Made by a program: the position numbers and the translations under genes | Notes under the pieces: generated by a model | Seen by the model: the letters and a program-made list of their open reading frames with translations, nothing else | What the model was told of the DNA's origin: nothing | Databases searched by the model: none | Shown here: positions 43,230-53,900 of the stretch, piece after piece | Layout of the letters: each line of letters begins with the position of its first letter | How positions within the stretch are numbered: position 1 is the first letter of the stretch | DNA from: Mucilaginibacter agri | GTDB taxonomy: Bacteria > Bacteroidota > Bacteroidia > Sphingobacteriales > Sphingobacteriaceae | DNA length: 64,000 nt | Direction of reading: 5' to 3' | Assembly: GCF_009928685.1 (NCBI RefSeq) | Contig: NZ_WWEO01000040.1 | Span: 124,001 to 188,000, forward strand

Positions 43230-45215
43230 TTATTTAATTTTAAAAGTGTTATTAGCCCTATTAGCATCTGGCAAAGCTGCATCCGGATCTAATCTTACGT
43301 AGTTTACCTCGCGGGTAGTAGGAATAGTTAACACGTGTACGCGATTTTGAAGCCATGTTTCTACCGGGAGCTGCATGCGGGCTTGTCCGCCATTTTTGTA
43401 GGTTACTTCAACGGTTAAAGGCATGGCCATTTGCTCTTTATTAGCGATGGTTATTTTAAGGCCTTTTTTAGTTTCCCTGTCGGCATATTGCGCATCTATA
43501 AGGGCAACATCCAGCTTGTAATTGTTAAAGTACCAGCCGCGCCAGAACCAGGCAAGATCTTCACCCGCACCGTTTTCCATCGAGCGGAAAAAATCTTCGG
43601 GTTGTGGGTGTTTATAGGCCCACTGTTGTATGTAATTTTTAAAGGCATAGTCAAAACGATCTTTACCTAATATCTGCTCGCGTAATAATATTAAACCAAA
43701 CGCAGGTTTAAAATAAACAATAGGGTGACGGTACTTTTCGGGTACGGCATCTGCGTTGGTCATAATAACCGGAGCATCCGGGTCATTAATAATGGCTGCA
43801 ACTTCATCGGCAGGGTTGCCACCGTTTGGTGCATATTCGCCATCGCGTTTAGGGCCAAATTCGCCATGATTCACCACGTCAGATGCGTAAACATCGATAA
43901 ATGTGTTAAAGCCTTCGTCCATCCAACCAAAACGGCGCTCGTCAGATCCTACAATCATCGGGAACCAGTTGTGCCCAATTTCGTGTGCCGTGATCCAAAA
44001 TAGGTCTTTGCCACTATCGGTAATACCGTCGAATACGATACCGGGATACTCCATACCACCGGCTACGCCGGCCTCATTAATAGCCACCGGGTAGGGGTAT
44101 ACAAACCATTTTTGCGAAAAGTATTCGATTGATTTTTTGAGATACTCAGTTGCGCGATCCCATTTGTCAACACCCACGCTTTCAACGGGATAAACAGACA
44201 TGGCAAGCGATTTTTTGCCATCGGGCAAATTAACGCGTGCGGCATCCCACACATAGGCCGCAGATGCTCCGAAAGCAACGTCGCGGGTGTTGGCCATTTT
44301 AAAATGCCAGGTAAGGGTAGGTTTAGCCGGGCGCGATGATTTGTCGGTAACCTCGGCTGCCGAGCGTATCATTACGGTTTTGTCGCTGTTGCGGGCCGCA
44401 TTTAAACGGCTGATTTGAGTTGGCGTCAAAACATCAGCAGGGTTTACTAATTCGCCCGATCCGGCTACGATCATATTGCCGGGAACAGTAACTTCATAAT
44501 CAAAATCGCCGTACTCGCAGTAAAATTCGCCAGCACCTAAAAAGGGCAGCGTGTCCCAGCCTTGCGAATCGTCATAAACACACATGCGTGGATACCACTG
44601 TGCTATTTCGTAAATCTTTCCATTTTTGGTGTCGCTGTAATCTGTGCGATTACCGAAGGTACCGGGGATGGTATATTTATAGGTTATCAGAATACTAATT
44701 TTAGCACCATTGCCAGCCAAAGCTTTGCCAAGCCTCAACTGCATCCTGGTATCAGTAACCGTATAGTTTACTTTTTCCGGCTTACCGTTTACCATTATTT
44801 GTACTGACGAAAACTGATACCCATCTGTATGTTTTGGCGAACTATACGCGGTGACATGGTTTGAGCGGGCGTCAGAACGATAAGTATTTTGATCAAGCTG
44901 TAGCCATAGATAGTTTAATTCGTCTGGACTATTATTGGTGTAGGTGATATTTTCGGTAGCACTAAGTATTTTGGTTGTGGTATCGATATTTGCTTTTAAT
45001 GTATAATCTGCGCGGTTTTGCCAGTATTTAGGGCCTGGATTGCCGTTTGGCGAATGCACTGTGTTGCCTGTTTGCTTATGAAACATCGGCGCAAATAGAT
45101 CGGGGGCGTAATAATTAGATGTAACGGTGTCAGCAGCGCTAGTGCGTCGTTTCTGAGCATTGACAGAAATAGCAAGCAGCATGAAGCCGTAGCAAAGGGT
45201 CGGTGCAAATTTCAT
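43230..45215 (-). CDS. M1 family metallopeptidase (aminopeptidase N-like)
   Basis: 661 residues from ATG 45215. Signal peptide ([21 protein letters not shown]). N-terminal beta domain, then GGMEYPG (a variant of the GAMEN exopeptidase motif), then the zinc site His411-Glu412-x-x-His415 and Glu434, i.e. HEXXH-18 residues-E, in [24 protein letters not shown]. The Tyr of catalysis was not fixed by eye. Periplasmic or secreted protease of peptides. A longer in-frame start at 45284 adds 23 residues before the signal peptide and is rejected. Confidence 0.92.
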   Translation of the reverse strand: MKFAPTLCYGFMLLAISVNAQKRRTSAADTVTSNYYAPDLFAPMFHKQTGNTVHSPNGNPGPKYWQNRADYTLKANIDTTTKILSATENITYTNNSPDELNYLWLQLDQNTYRSDARSNHVTAYSSPKHTDGYQFSSVQIMVNGKPEKVNYTVTDTRMQLRLGKALAGNGAKISILITYKYTIPGTFGNRTDYSDTKNGKIYEIAQWYPRMCVYDDSQGWDTLPFLGAGEFYCEYGDFDYEVTVPGNMIVAGSGELVNPADVLTPTQISRLNAARNSDKTVMIRSAAEVTDKSSRPAKPTLTWHFKMANTRDVAFGASAAYVWDAARVNLPDGKKSLAMSVYPVESVGVDKWDRATEYLKKSIEYFSQKWFVYPYPVAINEAGVAGGMEYPGIVFDGITDSGKDLFWITAHEIGHNWFPMIVGSDERRFGWMDEGFNTFIDVYASDVVNHGEFGPKRDGEYAPNGGNPADEVAAIINDPDAPVIMTNADAVPEKYRHPIVYFKPAFGLILLREQILGKDRFDYAFKNYIQQWAYKHPQPEDFFRSMENGAGEDLAWFWRGWYFNNYKLDVALIDAQYADRETKKGLKITIANKEQMAMPLTVEVTYKNGGQARMQLPVETWLQNRVHVLTIPTTREVNYVRLDPDAALPDANRANNTFKIK

Positions 45216-45365
45216 AGGTAGAGAAAAAAGAAGCCCCAATATACAAACGTTTTTAACATTTATGTAAAAAACTGCAAAGATCAATCAAAAATCGGCAGAG
45301 ATTGGGCAAATAAATGTCACAATATGAGTTTTTATTATGATTTGATCGAAAATGAAGTGCCGGAT

Positions 45366-46292
45366 TTAACTCAGCATCTCGGCCAATACGCCCTCTTTAA
45401 GTGAGTAAGCCGACATGCAAATGCTATTGATCTTGAGCTTTTTCATAAGATGGCGGGTAACAATGGAGGCTACCACAATCATATCCACTCGAACGGGTAT
45501 GATGTAAGGGTTATCGAGGCGTTGCTGATGATTGGAATGAATAAGTTTATCGGTTAGCTTAACAAGTTCCTGCTTGTCAAAACGATAGCTTTTTAAAGTT
45601 TTTAGATCGAAGTTGTTGCCTTTCGTTCGTTCGGCTATTTCGGCAAAGGTTTCAAATGCCCCCGATGAGCCAACGAGGTTTTCAATATGGTATTTTTTCG
45701 CAGCCGTGTAAAAGCTTTCGAGTACTTCATCGAGGTACTGATGCACTGCTGATACAGCATCTTCGGGTATTGGATCGGTTTGGTGAAATTTGTCCATTAG
45801 CCGCGCCGCGCCTATTTCGTAACTCTGCTTCCAGAAGATCTGCCTTTCGTTGGCTATTATAAACTCGATGCTGCCGCCGCCAATGTCCAGTATCAGGCTG
45901 TTTTTTTCTCCTAATATATCTGAAGCCTTCACACCGTAAAATATGTAGCTGGCTTCGTTATCGCCGTTAATGGTTTCTATATTAATACCGGTTTCGGCCT
46001 TTACCTGCTGCATAAAATCTTTACCGTTAGCAGCGCTCCGCATGGCCGAAGTGGCTATGGCTTTAACTTCCTTTACATCAAAATATTCAATGTATTGCTG
46101 AAAACTCTTCATGGTATTTAAACCACGCTCAAAGGCTTCGGGCTGTATAAGTCCCTTATTAATGCCTCCCTCGCCAAGCCTAACGGCAACGTGGTCATGA
46201 CGTAGTTCTTTTAAGTCGTTTGGATGGCCTTCAACAATCAACAGGTGAAACGTGTTGGTGCCGAGGTCCATTACGGCTACTCGTTTTCGCAT
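45366..46292 (-). CDS. Ppx/GppA phosphatase family protein
   Basis: 308 residues, cytosolic. Actin-like ATPase fold: VAVMDLGTNTFHLLIVEG at the N-terminus, IATSAMRSAANGKDF, and SLILDIGGGSIEFIIA. The family includes exopolyphosphatase and guanosine pentaphosphatase. The size (about 300 residues, single Ppx domain, no C-terminal HD domain) fits short exopolyphosphatases. Substrate is not decided. Neighbours do not help. Confidence 0.9.
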   Translation of the reverse strand: MRKRVAVMDLGTNTFHLLIVEGHPNDLKELRHDHVAVRLGEGGINKGLIQPEAFERGLNTMKSFQQYIEYFDVKEVKAIATSAMRSAANGKDFMQQVKAETGINIETINGDNEASYIFYGVKASDILGEKNSLILDIGGGSIEFIIANERQIFWKQSYEIGAARLMDKFHQTDPIPEDAVSAVHQYLDEVLESFYTAAKKYHIENLVGSSGAFETFAEIAERTKGNNFDLKTLKSYRFDKQELVKLTDKLIHSNHQQRLDNPYIIPVRVDMIVVASIVTRHLMKKLKINSICMSAYSLKEGVLAEMLS

Positions 46293-46430
46293 AGGTTTAT
46301 CTCCTAACCCTAAAGGTAGAATTGGCTGATTTGTTTTTAAATGTAAAAACTAATCGGCACAATTCCATATTCATTACAACCATGTGATATTTTGTATACG
46401 AGAAAGAGGCTATGGCTATTTAGATAATTA

Positions 46431-46488
46431 AAAAATCCCACTCGTTAAAATCACTGCATTTGCGAAGATTTTAACGAGTGGGATTTTT
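46431..46488 (-). terminator. intrinsic terminator for the ABC exporter operon
   Basis: 22-bp stem: AAAAATCCCACTCGTTAAAA (46431-46450) and the complement ending at 46488, 14-base loop. T-rich on both sides. Follows the permease gene on the minus strand. Confidence 0.85.
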
Positions 46489-46540
46489 TGAAGAGTCTGT
46501 ATAATAATTTAAATGCTTCCTCTTCAGGTGGTAGGCGAGA

Positions 46541-47791
46541 TTATTCTTTATAGAAGAACCATTTTATGATCTCTTTAAAACTTGCTTTTTTGCCATACAT
46601 TAATACGCCAACGCGGTAAATGCGGGCTGCTACATAAGTGGTGCCTAAAAATCCGACAACCATTAAGCTCATAGATATCGCCAGTTGCCATCCCGGCACG
46701 TGAAACGGTATCCGCACCATCATAGCTACCGGAGCGGTAAACGGAATCATGGATAACCAAACTGCCAGAGGGCTATCTGGTGCCTGAAACAGAATACTTA
46801 CCGATAAGATATAGGTAAATAGCAGGGGCAGGGTGATAGGAAACATAAACTGTTGAGTTTCGGTCTCGCTGTCTACTGCAGAACCGACAGCTGCAAACAG
46901 TGCACTATAAAGTAAGTAGCCCGATAAAAAGTAAAATATAAAGCAGCCTAATATATAGCCAAACGGTATAGTTTGCAGTACTGCCAAAAAGCTCATCATA
47001 CTACCCTGAGGCGCATGGAAAGCCTGGCCTAAAACCTTGGTGGATACAACAGATAATATAATCCAGGCAGCAAACTGGGTTAAGCCAACCAAACCCACAC
47101 CTATAATTTTGCCCAACATTAACTGAAATGGCTTAACAGAAGAAATGATGACCTCTATAATACGGTTGGTTTTTTCTTCAATAACACCCCGCATTACTTG
47201 CGCGCCATAAATAAACAACGACATGTAAATTAAAATGGCACACGCAATACCTACGGCCACGTTAGCGCCTACGTTGGCGTCTTTATCGCCCGAATCTGTA
47301 ATCTCGACGGCGTTTAGCGAAATGTTACTTTTAAGTGTGCGCATATACGCGGTATCTATATGGTGCTCCATTAAACTGGTGTTAACCGCTATGTCGTTCA
47401 TTTGCTTCTCTATCTCGCCTGTTAGCTTAAACGGAGGCTTCTTTTTTGAGAAGATTTGTACGCTGTTAGGCTTTGCGCTGTAATTGGCCGGGATGTATAG
47501 GGTAAGCAAACTATCTGCGCTGGTACTGGCTTTGGTTTCTTTGAGGCTTTGAGTTGATGTTTGAAATTTAATTTTCGGAACATCATGAAATTTGCCTTTA
47601 AAGATGCCGCTTTCATCAACCACCTTAACAGTTTGCTCGGTATTGATCTGATCGCTGTTTTTGCTCACCAGGGTAATTACCCCACCCATTGCCAAAATAA
47701 GCCCGGGCACCACAAATATCATGATGATGAAAGATTTTTTACGTACACGGGTTAAATACTCGCGTTGTATAATGAGTAAAACTTTTTGCAT
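46541..47791 (-). CDS. ABC-2 type permease, NatB-like
   Basis: 416 residues, inner membrane. TM1 at about 20-40 (IIMIFVVPGLILAMGGVITLV), a large extracytoplasmic loop about 45-175, then a cluster of five or six TMs near 178-400. The segment YGAQVMRGVIEEKTNRIIEVIISSVKPFQLMLGKIIG is a typical coupling helix of the NatB/ABC-2 class. It lies four bases after the ATPase gene on the same strand. NatAB exports sodium in Bacillus; the substrate here is unknown. Confidence 0.9.
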   Translation of the reverse strand: MQKVLLIIQREYLTRVRKKSFIIMIFVVPGLILAMGGVITLVSKNSDQINTEQTVKVVDESGIFKGKFHDVPKIKFQTSTQSLKETKASTSADSLLTLYIPANYSAKPNSVQIFSKKKPPFKLTGEIEKQMNDIAVNTSLMEHHIDTAYMRTLKSNISLNAVEITDSGDKDANVGANVAVGIACAILIYMSLFIYGAQVMRGVIEEKTNRIIEVIISSVKPFQLMLGKIIGVGLVGLTQFAAWIILSVVSTKVLGQAFHAPQGSMMSFLAVLQTIPFGYILGCFIFYFLSGYLLYSALFAAVGSAVDSETETQQFMFPITLPLLFTYILSVSILFQAPDSPLAVWLSMIPFTAPVAMMVRIPFHVPGWQLAISMSLMVVGFLGTTYVAARIYRVGVLMYGKKASFKEIIKWFFYKE

Positions 47792-47794
47792 GGC

Positions 47795-48703
47795 TTAAGG
47801 AATTAGGTTTACTTTTTCGATAAATATTTCGTTCATGCTTGGGATAACCTCTTGCAGCATATTAACACGTACCCGCGGAATAAGGTATTGAAGAACATTG
47901 TTGGAGTTAAAGCCTTCTTTAAGCTTAATTCTGACAATGTAAGTTCCCTCTTCTTCGCTTTTTTCAGAATCGACTGTAAATGGTTGGCTCTCGTCAAAGT
48001 CTACACGAGGGCCGGAGTATTCTATCAAATAGGTTTCGTTACGATACGAGTTACGGATGTTTTTTACTTTACCATCCAATATTTTGTGCGATTTATGGAT
48101 TAGTGCTATCGAATCGCAAAGCTCTTCAACCGTTTCCATACGGTGAGTAGAGAAGAGGATGGTTGCGCCTTGGCGGTTTAACTCTAAAATCTCCTCTTTA
48201 ATAATCTCTGCATTAACCGGATCAAAGCCGCTAAATGGTTCATCCAATATAATCAGCTTTGGCTCGTGCAAAACGGTGGCCACAAACTGAGCTTTTTGCT
48301 GCATACCTTTAGATAGCTCTTCTATTTTCATTTTCCACCAAGTTTCCATCCCCAGTTTTTCGAACCAGAATTTTAAACGCCTGCGGGCTTCATCACGGCT
48401 TAGTCCCTTTAAACGGGCCAGGTAGATCATCTGCTCGCCGATCTCCATTTTTTTGTAAAGGCCGCGTTCTTCTGGCAAATAGCCAATCTGTTCGATGTGC
48501 GACTGGTTAAGGCGCTCGCCGTTGAAAATAACCTCGCCCGAGTCGGGAGCGGTGATTTGATTAATGATGCGAATAAGAGAAGTTTTACCTGCGCCGTTTG
48601 GCCCAAGCAGGCCGAAGATTTTGCCGCTTTCTACTTCTAAACTTACATCGCTTAATGCCGTATGACCGGCATATTGTTTCACAATATTGCGAATGCTTAG
48701 CAT
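47795..48703 (-). CDS. ABC transporter ATP-binding protein, NatA-like
   Basis: 302 residues, cytosolic face. Walker A GPNGAGKT at 34-41, Q-loop in GYLPEERGLY, signature LSKGMQQK, Walker B LIILDEP and the H-loop in FSTHRME. The C-terminal 80 residues are a family extension. Forms a transporter with the downstream permease. It lies just before the TetR/efflux region but in the other direction, so shared control is possible but unproven. Confidence 0.93.
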   Translation of the reverse strand: MLSIRNIVKQYAGHTALSDVSLEVESGKIFGLLGPNGAGKTSLIRIINQITAPDSGEVIFNGERLNQSHIEQIGYLPEERGLYKKMEIGEQMIYLARLKGLSRDEARRRLKFWFEKLGMETWWKMKIEELSKGMQQKAQFVATVLHEPKLIILDEPFSGFDPVNAEIIKEEILELNRQGATILFSTHRMETVEELCDSIALIHKSHKILDGKVKNIRNSYRNETYLIEYSGPRVDFDESQPFTVDSEKSEEEGTYIVRIKLKEGFNSNNVLQYLIPRVRVNMLQEVIPSMNEIFIEKVNLIP

Positions 48704-48930
48704 GAGGTGTTGGTTATTATTAGAGTGTTTTCAATTAGATAATTGGTAGTAAACTTTGTTACAGGTAGCAATATAGTATTTATACAGGTGATATTTTGCG
48801 ATTTTTATACACTATTATACCAGTAGGCTATGGTAAAAACACCGTAAAACGTCATAACTGTGTACAAGTGACACTCTTTTGTCATCAAAGTATAATATGA
48901 AATAAAAAGAAATCTTTTAAGCTCAAAAAA

Positions 48931-48963
48931 TTTGGAACTTTATGTAAAACAGTGATACTTTTG
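48931..48963 (+). promoter_or_regulatory. predicted tetR promoter
   Basis: TTTG at 48931-48934, 21-base spacer and TACTTTTG at 48956-48963: a full match to the Bacteroidota consensus. Transcription should start within the operator-like site at 48964-48976. Confidence 0.7.
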
Positions 48964-48976
48964 CTAACACCGTTAG
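48964..48976. promoter_or_regulatory. TetR operator-like site overlapping the tetR start
   Basis: Perfect palindrome CTAAC-ACC-GTTAG immediately after the -7 box, before the ATG at 48988. The same TAAC-N3-GTTA core recurs at 49604 and 49622 upstream of the efflux operon. Position suggests autorepression. Confidence 0.6.
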
Positions 48977-48987
48977 GTAAAAGCAAA

Positions 48988-49584
48988 ATGGGAATCGTAG
49001 AACGCAGACAGCGTCATAAGGATGAAGTGAGGAAGGATATTATTTGCGCTGCATGGCAAATGGTAAAAAATGAAGGGTGGCAATCTTTGTCTATCCGGAA
49101 AATTGCCGATGCAATTGAGTACAGCGTTCCCGTTATCTATGATCATTTTGAAAATAAAGAGGCTATCCTAATTGAATTTGCCCAAACTGGGTTTCAAAAA
49201 CTAACTGACGAAATAATAGAGGCAAAAGAACAGCATGAAGATGGGGCCGATCAGATAAAAGCGATAGCCGATGCTTACTGGAACTTTGCACTCAACAACA
49301 CCGAGCATTATCAGCTGATGTTTGGCATTGGGATGGCCCAGTGCGAATCTTCGCAATGCTTGCCCGAACAAATGAAATTTGCAGATACGGTAATGGAATC
49401 TATCCAGAGCGTAATTGACAAGAGTTGTAAAAATACAAGCGCCTGCTTAAAGTACCACACATTTTGGTCGGTAATGCACGGACTGATATCAATAAAAATA
49501 AATGGAAATTCTGTGATAGATACAGAATTAAATAAAATGGTCTTAGACGATGCCATCAATGGCTTCATTAAAAATCTGAGATAA
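48988..49584 (+). CDS. TetR/AcrR family transcriptional regulator
   Basis: 198 residues. N-terminal helix-turn-helix: WQMVKNEGWQSLSIRKIADAIEYSVPVIYDHFENKEAIL, residues about 22-61. The C-terminal ligand-binding domain has FALNNTEHYQLMFGIGMAQC and SVMHGLISIKINGN, similar to the WHG-domain type. ATG 48988 is preferred over ATG 48952 because the operator and promoter lie between. Adjacent RND genes make it the likely local repressor. Cys residues in the ligand domain (MAQCESSQCLPE, KSCKNTSAC) could bind metal or sense thiols, speculative. Confidence 0.9.
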   Translation: MGIVERRQRHKDEVRKDIICAAWQMVKNEGWQSLSIRKIADAIEYSVPVIYDHFENKEAILIEFAQTGFQKLTDEIIEAKEQHEDGADQIKAIADAYWNFALNNTEHYQLMFGIGMAQCESSQCLPEQMKFADTVMESIQSVIDKSCKNTSACLKYHTFWSVMHGLISIKINGNSVIDTELNKMVLDDAINGFIKNLR

Positions 49585-49603
49585 AAAAAATTTTAACGAA
49601 TAT

Positions 49604-49634
49604 TTAACAGCGTTAAAAATATTAACATCGTTAC
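49604..49634. promoter_or_regulatory. tandem TetR operator-like sites upstream of the efflux operon
   Basis: TTAAC-AGC-GTTAA (49604-49616) and TTAAC-ATC-GTTAC (49622-49634), centres 18 bp apart. They share the core seen at the tetR promoter. A -7 element for the efflux genes was not clearly identified near them. Confidence 0.55.
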
Positions 49635-49707
49635 CGAAAACAACTAAATACACACAAGGCTACTGCTATAACCACATATAGCATACTATTTTTTCACCCT
49701 TTTTAAA

Positions 49708-50910
49708 ATGTCAACATCACACACAATGAACATATTTAAGCAAAAAACTAACAGTGATAGGAATTCTAACGCTGTTATAATTACAGCCATAGCACTTCTT
49801 AGCATCGTGATAGCCAGCTGCGGTAACCCGCAACAGGCGCAGCAGGCTCCGCCGCCGCCATCATTGCCGGTAGCAAGTGTTACCAGTGGCACAGATACCA
49901 CTTATCAAGAATATCCAGCATCTATAGAAGGTACTGTTAATGTTGAAGTTAGGCCACAAGTTAGCGGCACATTAGATAGAGTATTTGTTGACGAAGGTGC
50001 TTTTGTAAGCGCAGGTCAACCCATATTTAAAATAAATGAATTGCCTTACCGGGCTGCTTTAAACAACGCGCTTGCAGCTTTACACGCTGCAGAAGCTGCA
50101 CAGGCAAATGCCCAATTGGAGGTAGATAAGCTAACTCCGCTTGTAGAAAACAAGGTGGTATCAGATTACCAGTTAAAAACCGCTAAAGCAAGCTACCGTG
50201 TTGCAACTGCAAATATCGAGTCTGCTAAAGCGAATGTATCAACAGCACAAATTAACCTTGGTTATACGCTAATTAAAGCACCGGTAAGCGGTTACATAGG
50301 CCGTTTAGAAAAGAAACAAGGAAGCCTGGTTGGCCCAACTGATGTTGCAGCCCTAACCAATTTATCTGATGTACACGATGTGCACGTTTACTTTTCTTTG
50401 GGCGAAAAAGACTTTGTTTCCTTTAAAGAGCAATACGCAGGCGAAACCCTGGCTGATAAGTTGAAAAGACTACCCGCAGTATCACTGCTACTGGCAGACG
50501 GCACAGTATATAGCAAACAAGGCAGAATCGATATTATCGACGGCCAATTTGATAAAACTACCGGCGCTATTACTGTGCGTGCAAATTTCGCTAACCCTCA
50601 GGGTTTGCTGCGTTCTGGCAACACAGGTAAAATACGTTTAAGCCTGGCACATAAAGATGCTTTGATCGTACCGGAAGCAGCTACGGTTGATATGCAGGAT
50701 AAAGTATTTGTATTTACAGTAGGCGATAGCAGCAAGGTTAAAAAACAAGCCATTACCATTATTGGTAAAAACGGAGAAAATTATTTGGTTAAAGACGGTG
50801 TAAAAGTTGGCGACCAGATCGTATTAAGCGGCATTGATAAGTTGCAGGAGGGTATGGTGATACATCCTGAAAAAGCGCCTGAGAAGGTTGCAGCCGTAGC
50901 AAAAAACTAA
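49708..50910 (+). CDS. RND efflux periplasmic adaptor (HlyD/MFP family) lipoprotein
   Basis: 400 residues. Signal peptide with lipobox LLSIVIASC, so lipid-anchored. Then barrel-sandwich hybrid and alpha-hairpin (SAGQPIFKINELPYRAALNNALAAL), followed by the second lipoyl half (LIKAPVSGYIGRLEKKQGSLVGPT) and a beta-barrel domain. An internal ATG at 49726 (MNIFKQK) is a possible alternative start, giving a more usual signal-peptide length. Bridges inner membrane pump and outer membrane channel. First gene of a three-gene operon with RND pump and channel. Confidence 0.92.
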   Translation: MSTSHTMNIFKQKTNSDRNSNAVIITAIALLSIVIASCGNPQQAQQAPPPPSLPVASVTSGTDTTYQEYPASIEGTVNVEVRPQVSGTLDRVFVDEGAFVSAGQPIFKINELPYRAALNNALAALHAAEAAQANAQLEVDKLTPLVENKVVSDYQLKTAKASYRVATANIESAKANVSTAQINLGYTLIKAPVSGYIGRLEKKQGSLVGPTDVAALTNLSDVHDVHVYFSLGEKDFVSFKEQYAGETLADKLKRLPAVSLLLADGTVYSKQGRIDIIDGQFDKTTGAITVRANFANPQGLLRSGNTGKIRLSLAHKDALIVPEAATVDMQDKVFVFTVGDSSKVKKQAITIIGKNGENYLVKDGVKVGDQIVLSGIDKLQEGMVIHPEKAPEKVAAVAKN

Positions 50911-50934
50911 TACACACTCTTAAACTTTAAAGTC

Positions 50935-53900
50935 ATGTTTCAAAAATTTATAGAAAGGCCGGTACTTTCAACAGTTATCTCCATCTTATTGGTGATAGTT
51001 GGTATACTCGGCTTAACCAAACTGCCCTTAGAGCGGTTCCCGAATATTGCCCCTCCGGCGGTGTTGGTATCAGCTGTTTATCCGGGCGCTAACGCCGAGA
51101 CGATTTTACGTTCGGTAACCCCTTCGTTAGAAGAATCAATTAATGGTGTGGAGAACATGACCTACATGACTTCCACCGCCAGTAACGACGGTACCTTAGG
51201 TATCACCGTTTATTTTAAACAAGGTACCGACCCCGATCAGGCAGCGGTAAACGTTCAAAACCGTGTTTCGCAAGCTACCAGCCAGTTACCGGCAGAGGTT
51301 GTGCAGTATGGTATAACCACAACTAAACAGCAAAATAGCTTCATTGGAGCTATGGCTATTTACACAGAGGATCCGAAGAAATACGATCAAACCTTTGTGG
51401 CCAACTATGCACAGATCAATATCATCCCTGAAATTAAACGTATTCCCGGTGTGGGTTCTGCATCAATATTTGGTGGGGTTAAGGATTACTCTATGCGCAT
51501 TTGGCTTAATCCAACTCAAATGGCAGCTTATAATGTTACACCTGCCGAAGTAAACGCGGCTATACAAGATAAGAACTTAGAGGCTGCTCCCGGTAAATTT
51601 GGCGAGCGCAGCGACGTAGCATTTGAGTATGTAATTAAATACAAAGGGAAGCTTACCACACCCGAAGAATATCAGAACATTGCTATCCGCGCAAATGCCG
51701 ATGGTTCGGTATTACGCTTGAAAGATGTAGCACGTGTTGAACTGGGAGCTTACTCTTATAACAGCTACAGTAATCTTAACGGGCACGATGGTATTGTTAT
51801 CGGTATCATCCAGCTATCTGGCTCAAACGCCAACGAAATTCAGATTGCTATTGATAAGCTGATGGAAAAAGCGTCGAAAGATTTTCCTGTCGGCATTAAA
51901 TACAATCAGTTCTATCGTACCAAAACCGACTTAGATGAGTCTATTAACCAGGTTGAACATACCTTGGTAGAGGCTTTCGTGTTGGTATTTATCGTGGTAT
52001 TTATATTCCTGCAAGATTTCAGATCAACCCTAATTCCTGCTATTGCCGTTCCGGTGGCTATCATCGGTACGTTCTTCTTCATGAACCTGTTTGGTTTCTC
52101 TGTTAACTTGTTAACCTTGTTTGCATTGGTATTGGCCATAGGTATTGTTGTGGATGATGCCATTGTGGTAGTAGAGGCGGTACACGCTAAAATGGAGCAC
52201 AACCCGAGCCTCACACCTAAAAAGGCAACCACAGAAGCCATGCACGAGATTACAGGCGCCATTATATCTATTACATTGGTTATGGCAGCGGTATTCTTAC
52301 CGGTTAGTTTCATGACGGGCTCTACAGGTATATTCTACAGGCAGTTTGCCTTAACCATGGCTATTGCTATCATCATATCGGCTGTTAACGCTTTAACTTT
52401 AAGTCCGGCTTTGGCTGCCTTATTCTTAAAAAATAAACATACCGAAGGTGGCCATGATGCGCCTAAGAAAGGTTTTGTAGAGAAGTTTTACGCAGGATTT
52501 AACGGCAGCTTTAACTATGTTACCGATAGATACGTTGGTGGCCTGAAATTCTTGGTAAAACATAAATGGTTAAGCATGGGCGGCCTTTTGGTGGTGTTGC
52601 TGGCTACTGTTTATATGGTTAACAAAACCAAAACAGGCTTTATCCCAACTGAGGACCAGGGATTCGTGGCGATTGCTGTTAATACCCCATCCGGAACGTC
52701 ATTGAGCGGTACTAATAAGATATTTAAACAAGCGGAGGCGCAGTTGAATACCTTAGAATCGGCCCGATTTGTAACGGCCTTATCTGGTTTCAACTTCCTT
52801 ACACAATCAAGCAGTCCATCTGCGGGTGTTATATTCCTTTTGTTAAAACCTACAGAAGAAAGGGGCGCGGTTAAAAATATCGATGCCATCCAGAATATTG
52901 TAAGAGGTAAATTAGGCGGCATCCCGGGCGGTACGTTCTTCGTGTTCAGTTTCCCAACTGTTCCGGGCTTTAGCAACGTAGAGGCTTTGGACGTAATGCT
53001 ACAGGATAAAACCAACGGCAGACTAGATAAATTTAGCGGCATAGCTAATAACTTTATTGCCAAGCTGATGCAGAAACCTGCTGTTGCTTACGCCTTTACT
53101 TCTTATAAGGCAGATTACCCTCAATTGCAATTAGAGGTTAATGATGAGAAAGCCAACCAGTTGGGTGTAAACGTTAAAGACATCCTCTCAACCATGCAGG
53201 CTTACTTTGGTACAGCTCAGGCGTCAGACTTTAACCGCTTTGGTAAATACTACCGTGTGGTTGTTCAGGCTGATATTGCCGACAGAACCGACCCTACAGC
53301 TATCGACCGTGTATTTGTTAAAAACAAAAGCGGGGAAAGCGTACCTATCAACACTTTGGTTAAGCTAACCCGTGTTTACGGTTCAGAAACTGCTTCACGT
53401 TATAACCTGTTTAACTCAATTGAGGTAAACGCTATACCTAAACCAGGTTATAGCTCGGGTGATGCTATTAAAGCTATCGAAGAAACTGCCAAAGAACAAT
53501 TGCCTGCCGGTTTTGCTTATGAGTTCTCTGGTCAAACACGTGAGGAGATCTCATCAGGCGGACAGTCTGGTGTGATATTTATGCTGTGTTTGGTGTTTGT
53601 ATATTTCTTATTATCAGCGCAGTATGAAAGTTATATCCTTCCGCTGGCGGTAATCTTATCTATCCCTACAGGTATATTCGGTGTGTTTATTGTATTAGGT
53701 TTAACCGGTGTAGAAAACAACATCTATGTACAGGTAGCCTTAATTATGCTCATCGGTTTGTTAGCTAAGAACGCCATTCTGATCGTCGAGTTCGCGGTGC
53801 AGAAACGAAAGGCAGGGCTCAGTTTAGCCAATGCAGCTATCGAGGCAGCAAGGCTCCGTATCAGGCCAATCATCATGACTTCGATGGCATTCGTATTCGG

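Noticed and set aside
45216..45284. Longer N-terminus for the M1 peptidase
   Set aside because: It adds residues before a good signal peptide starting at 45215.
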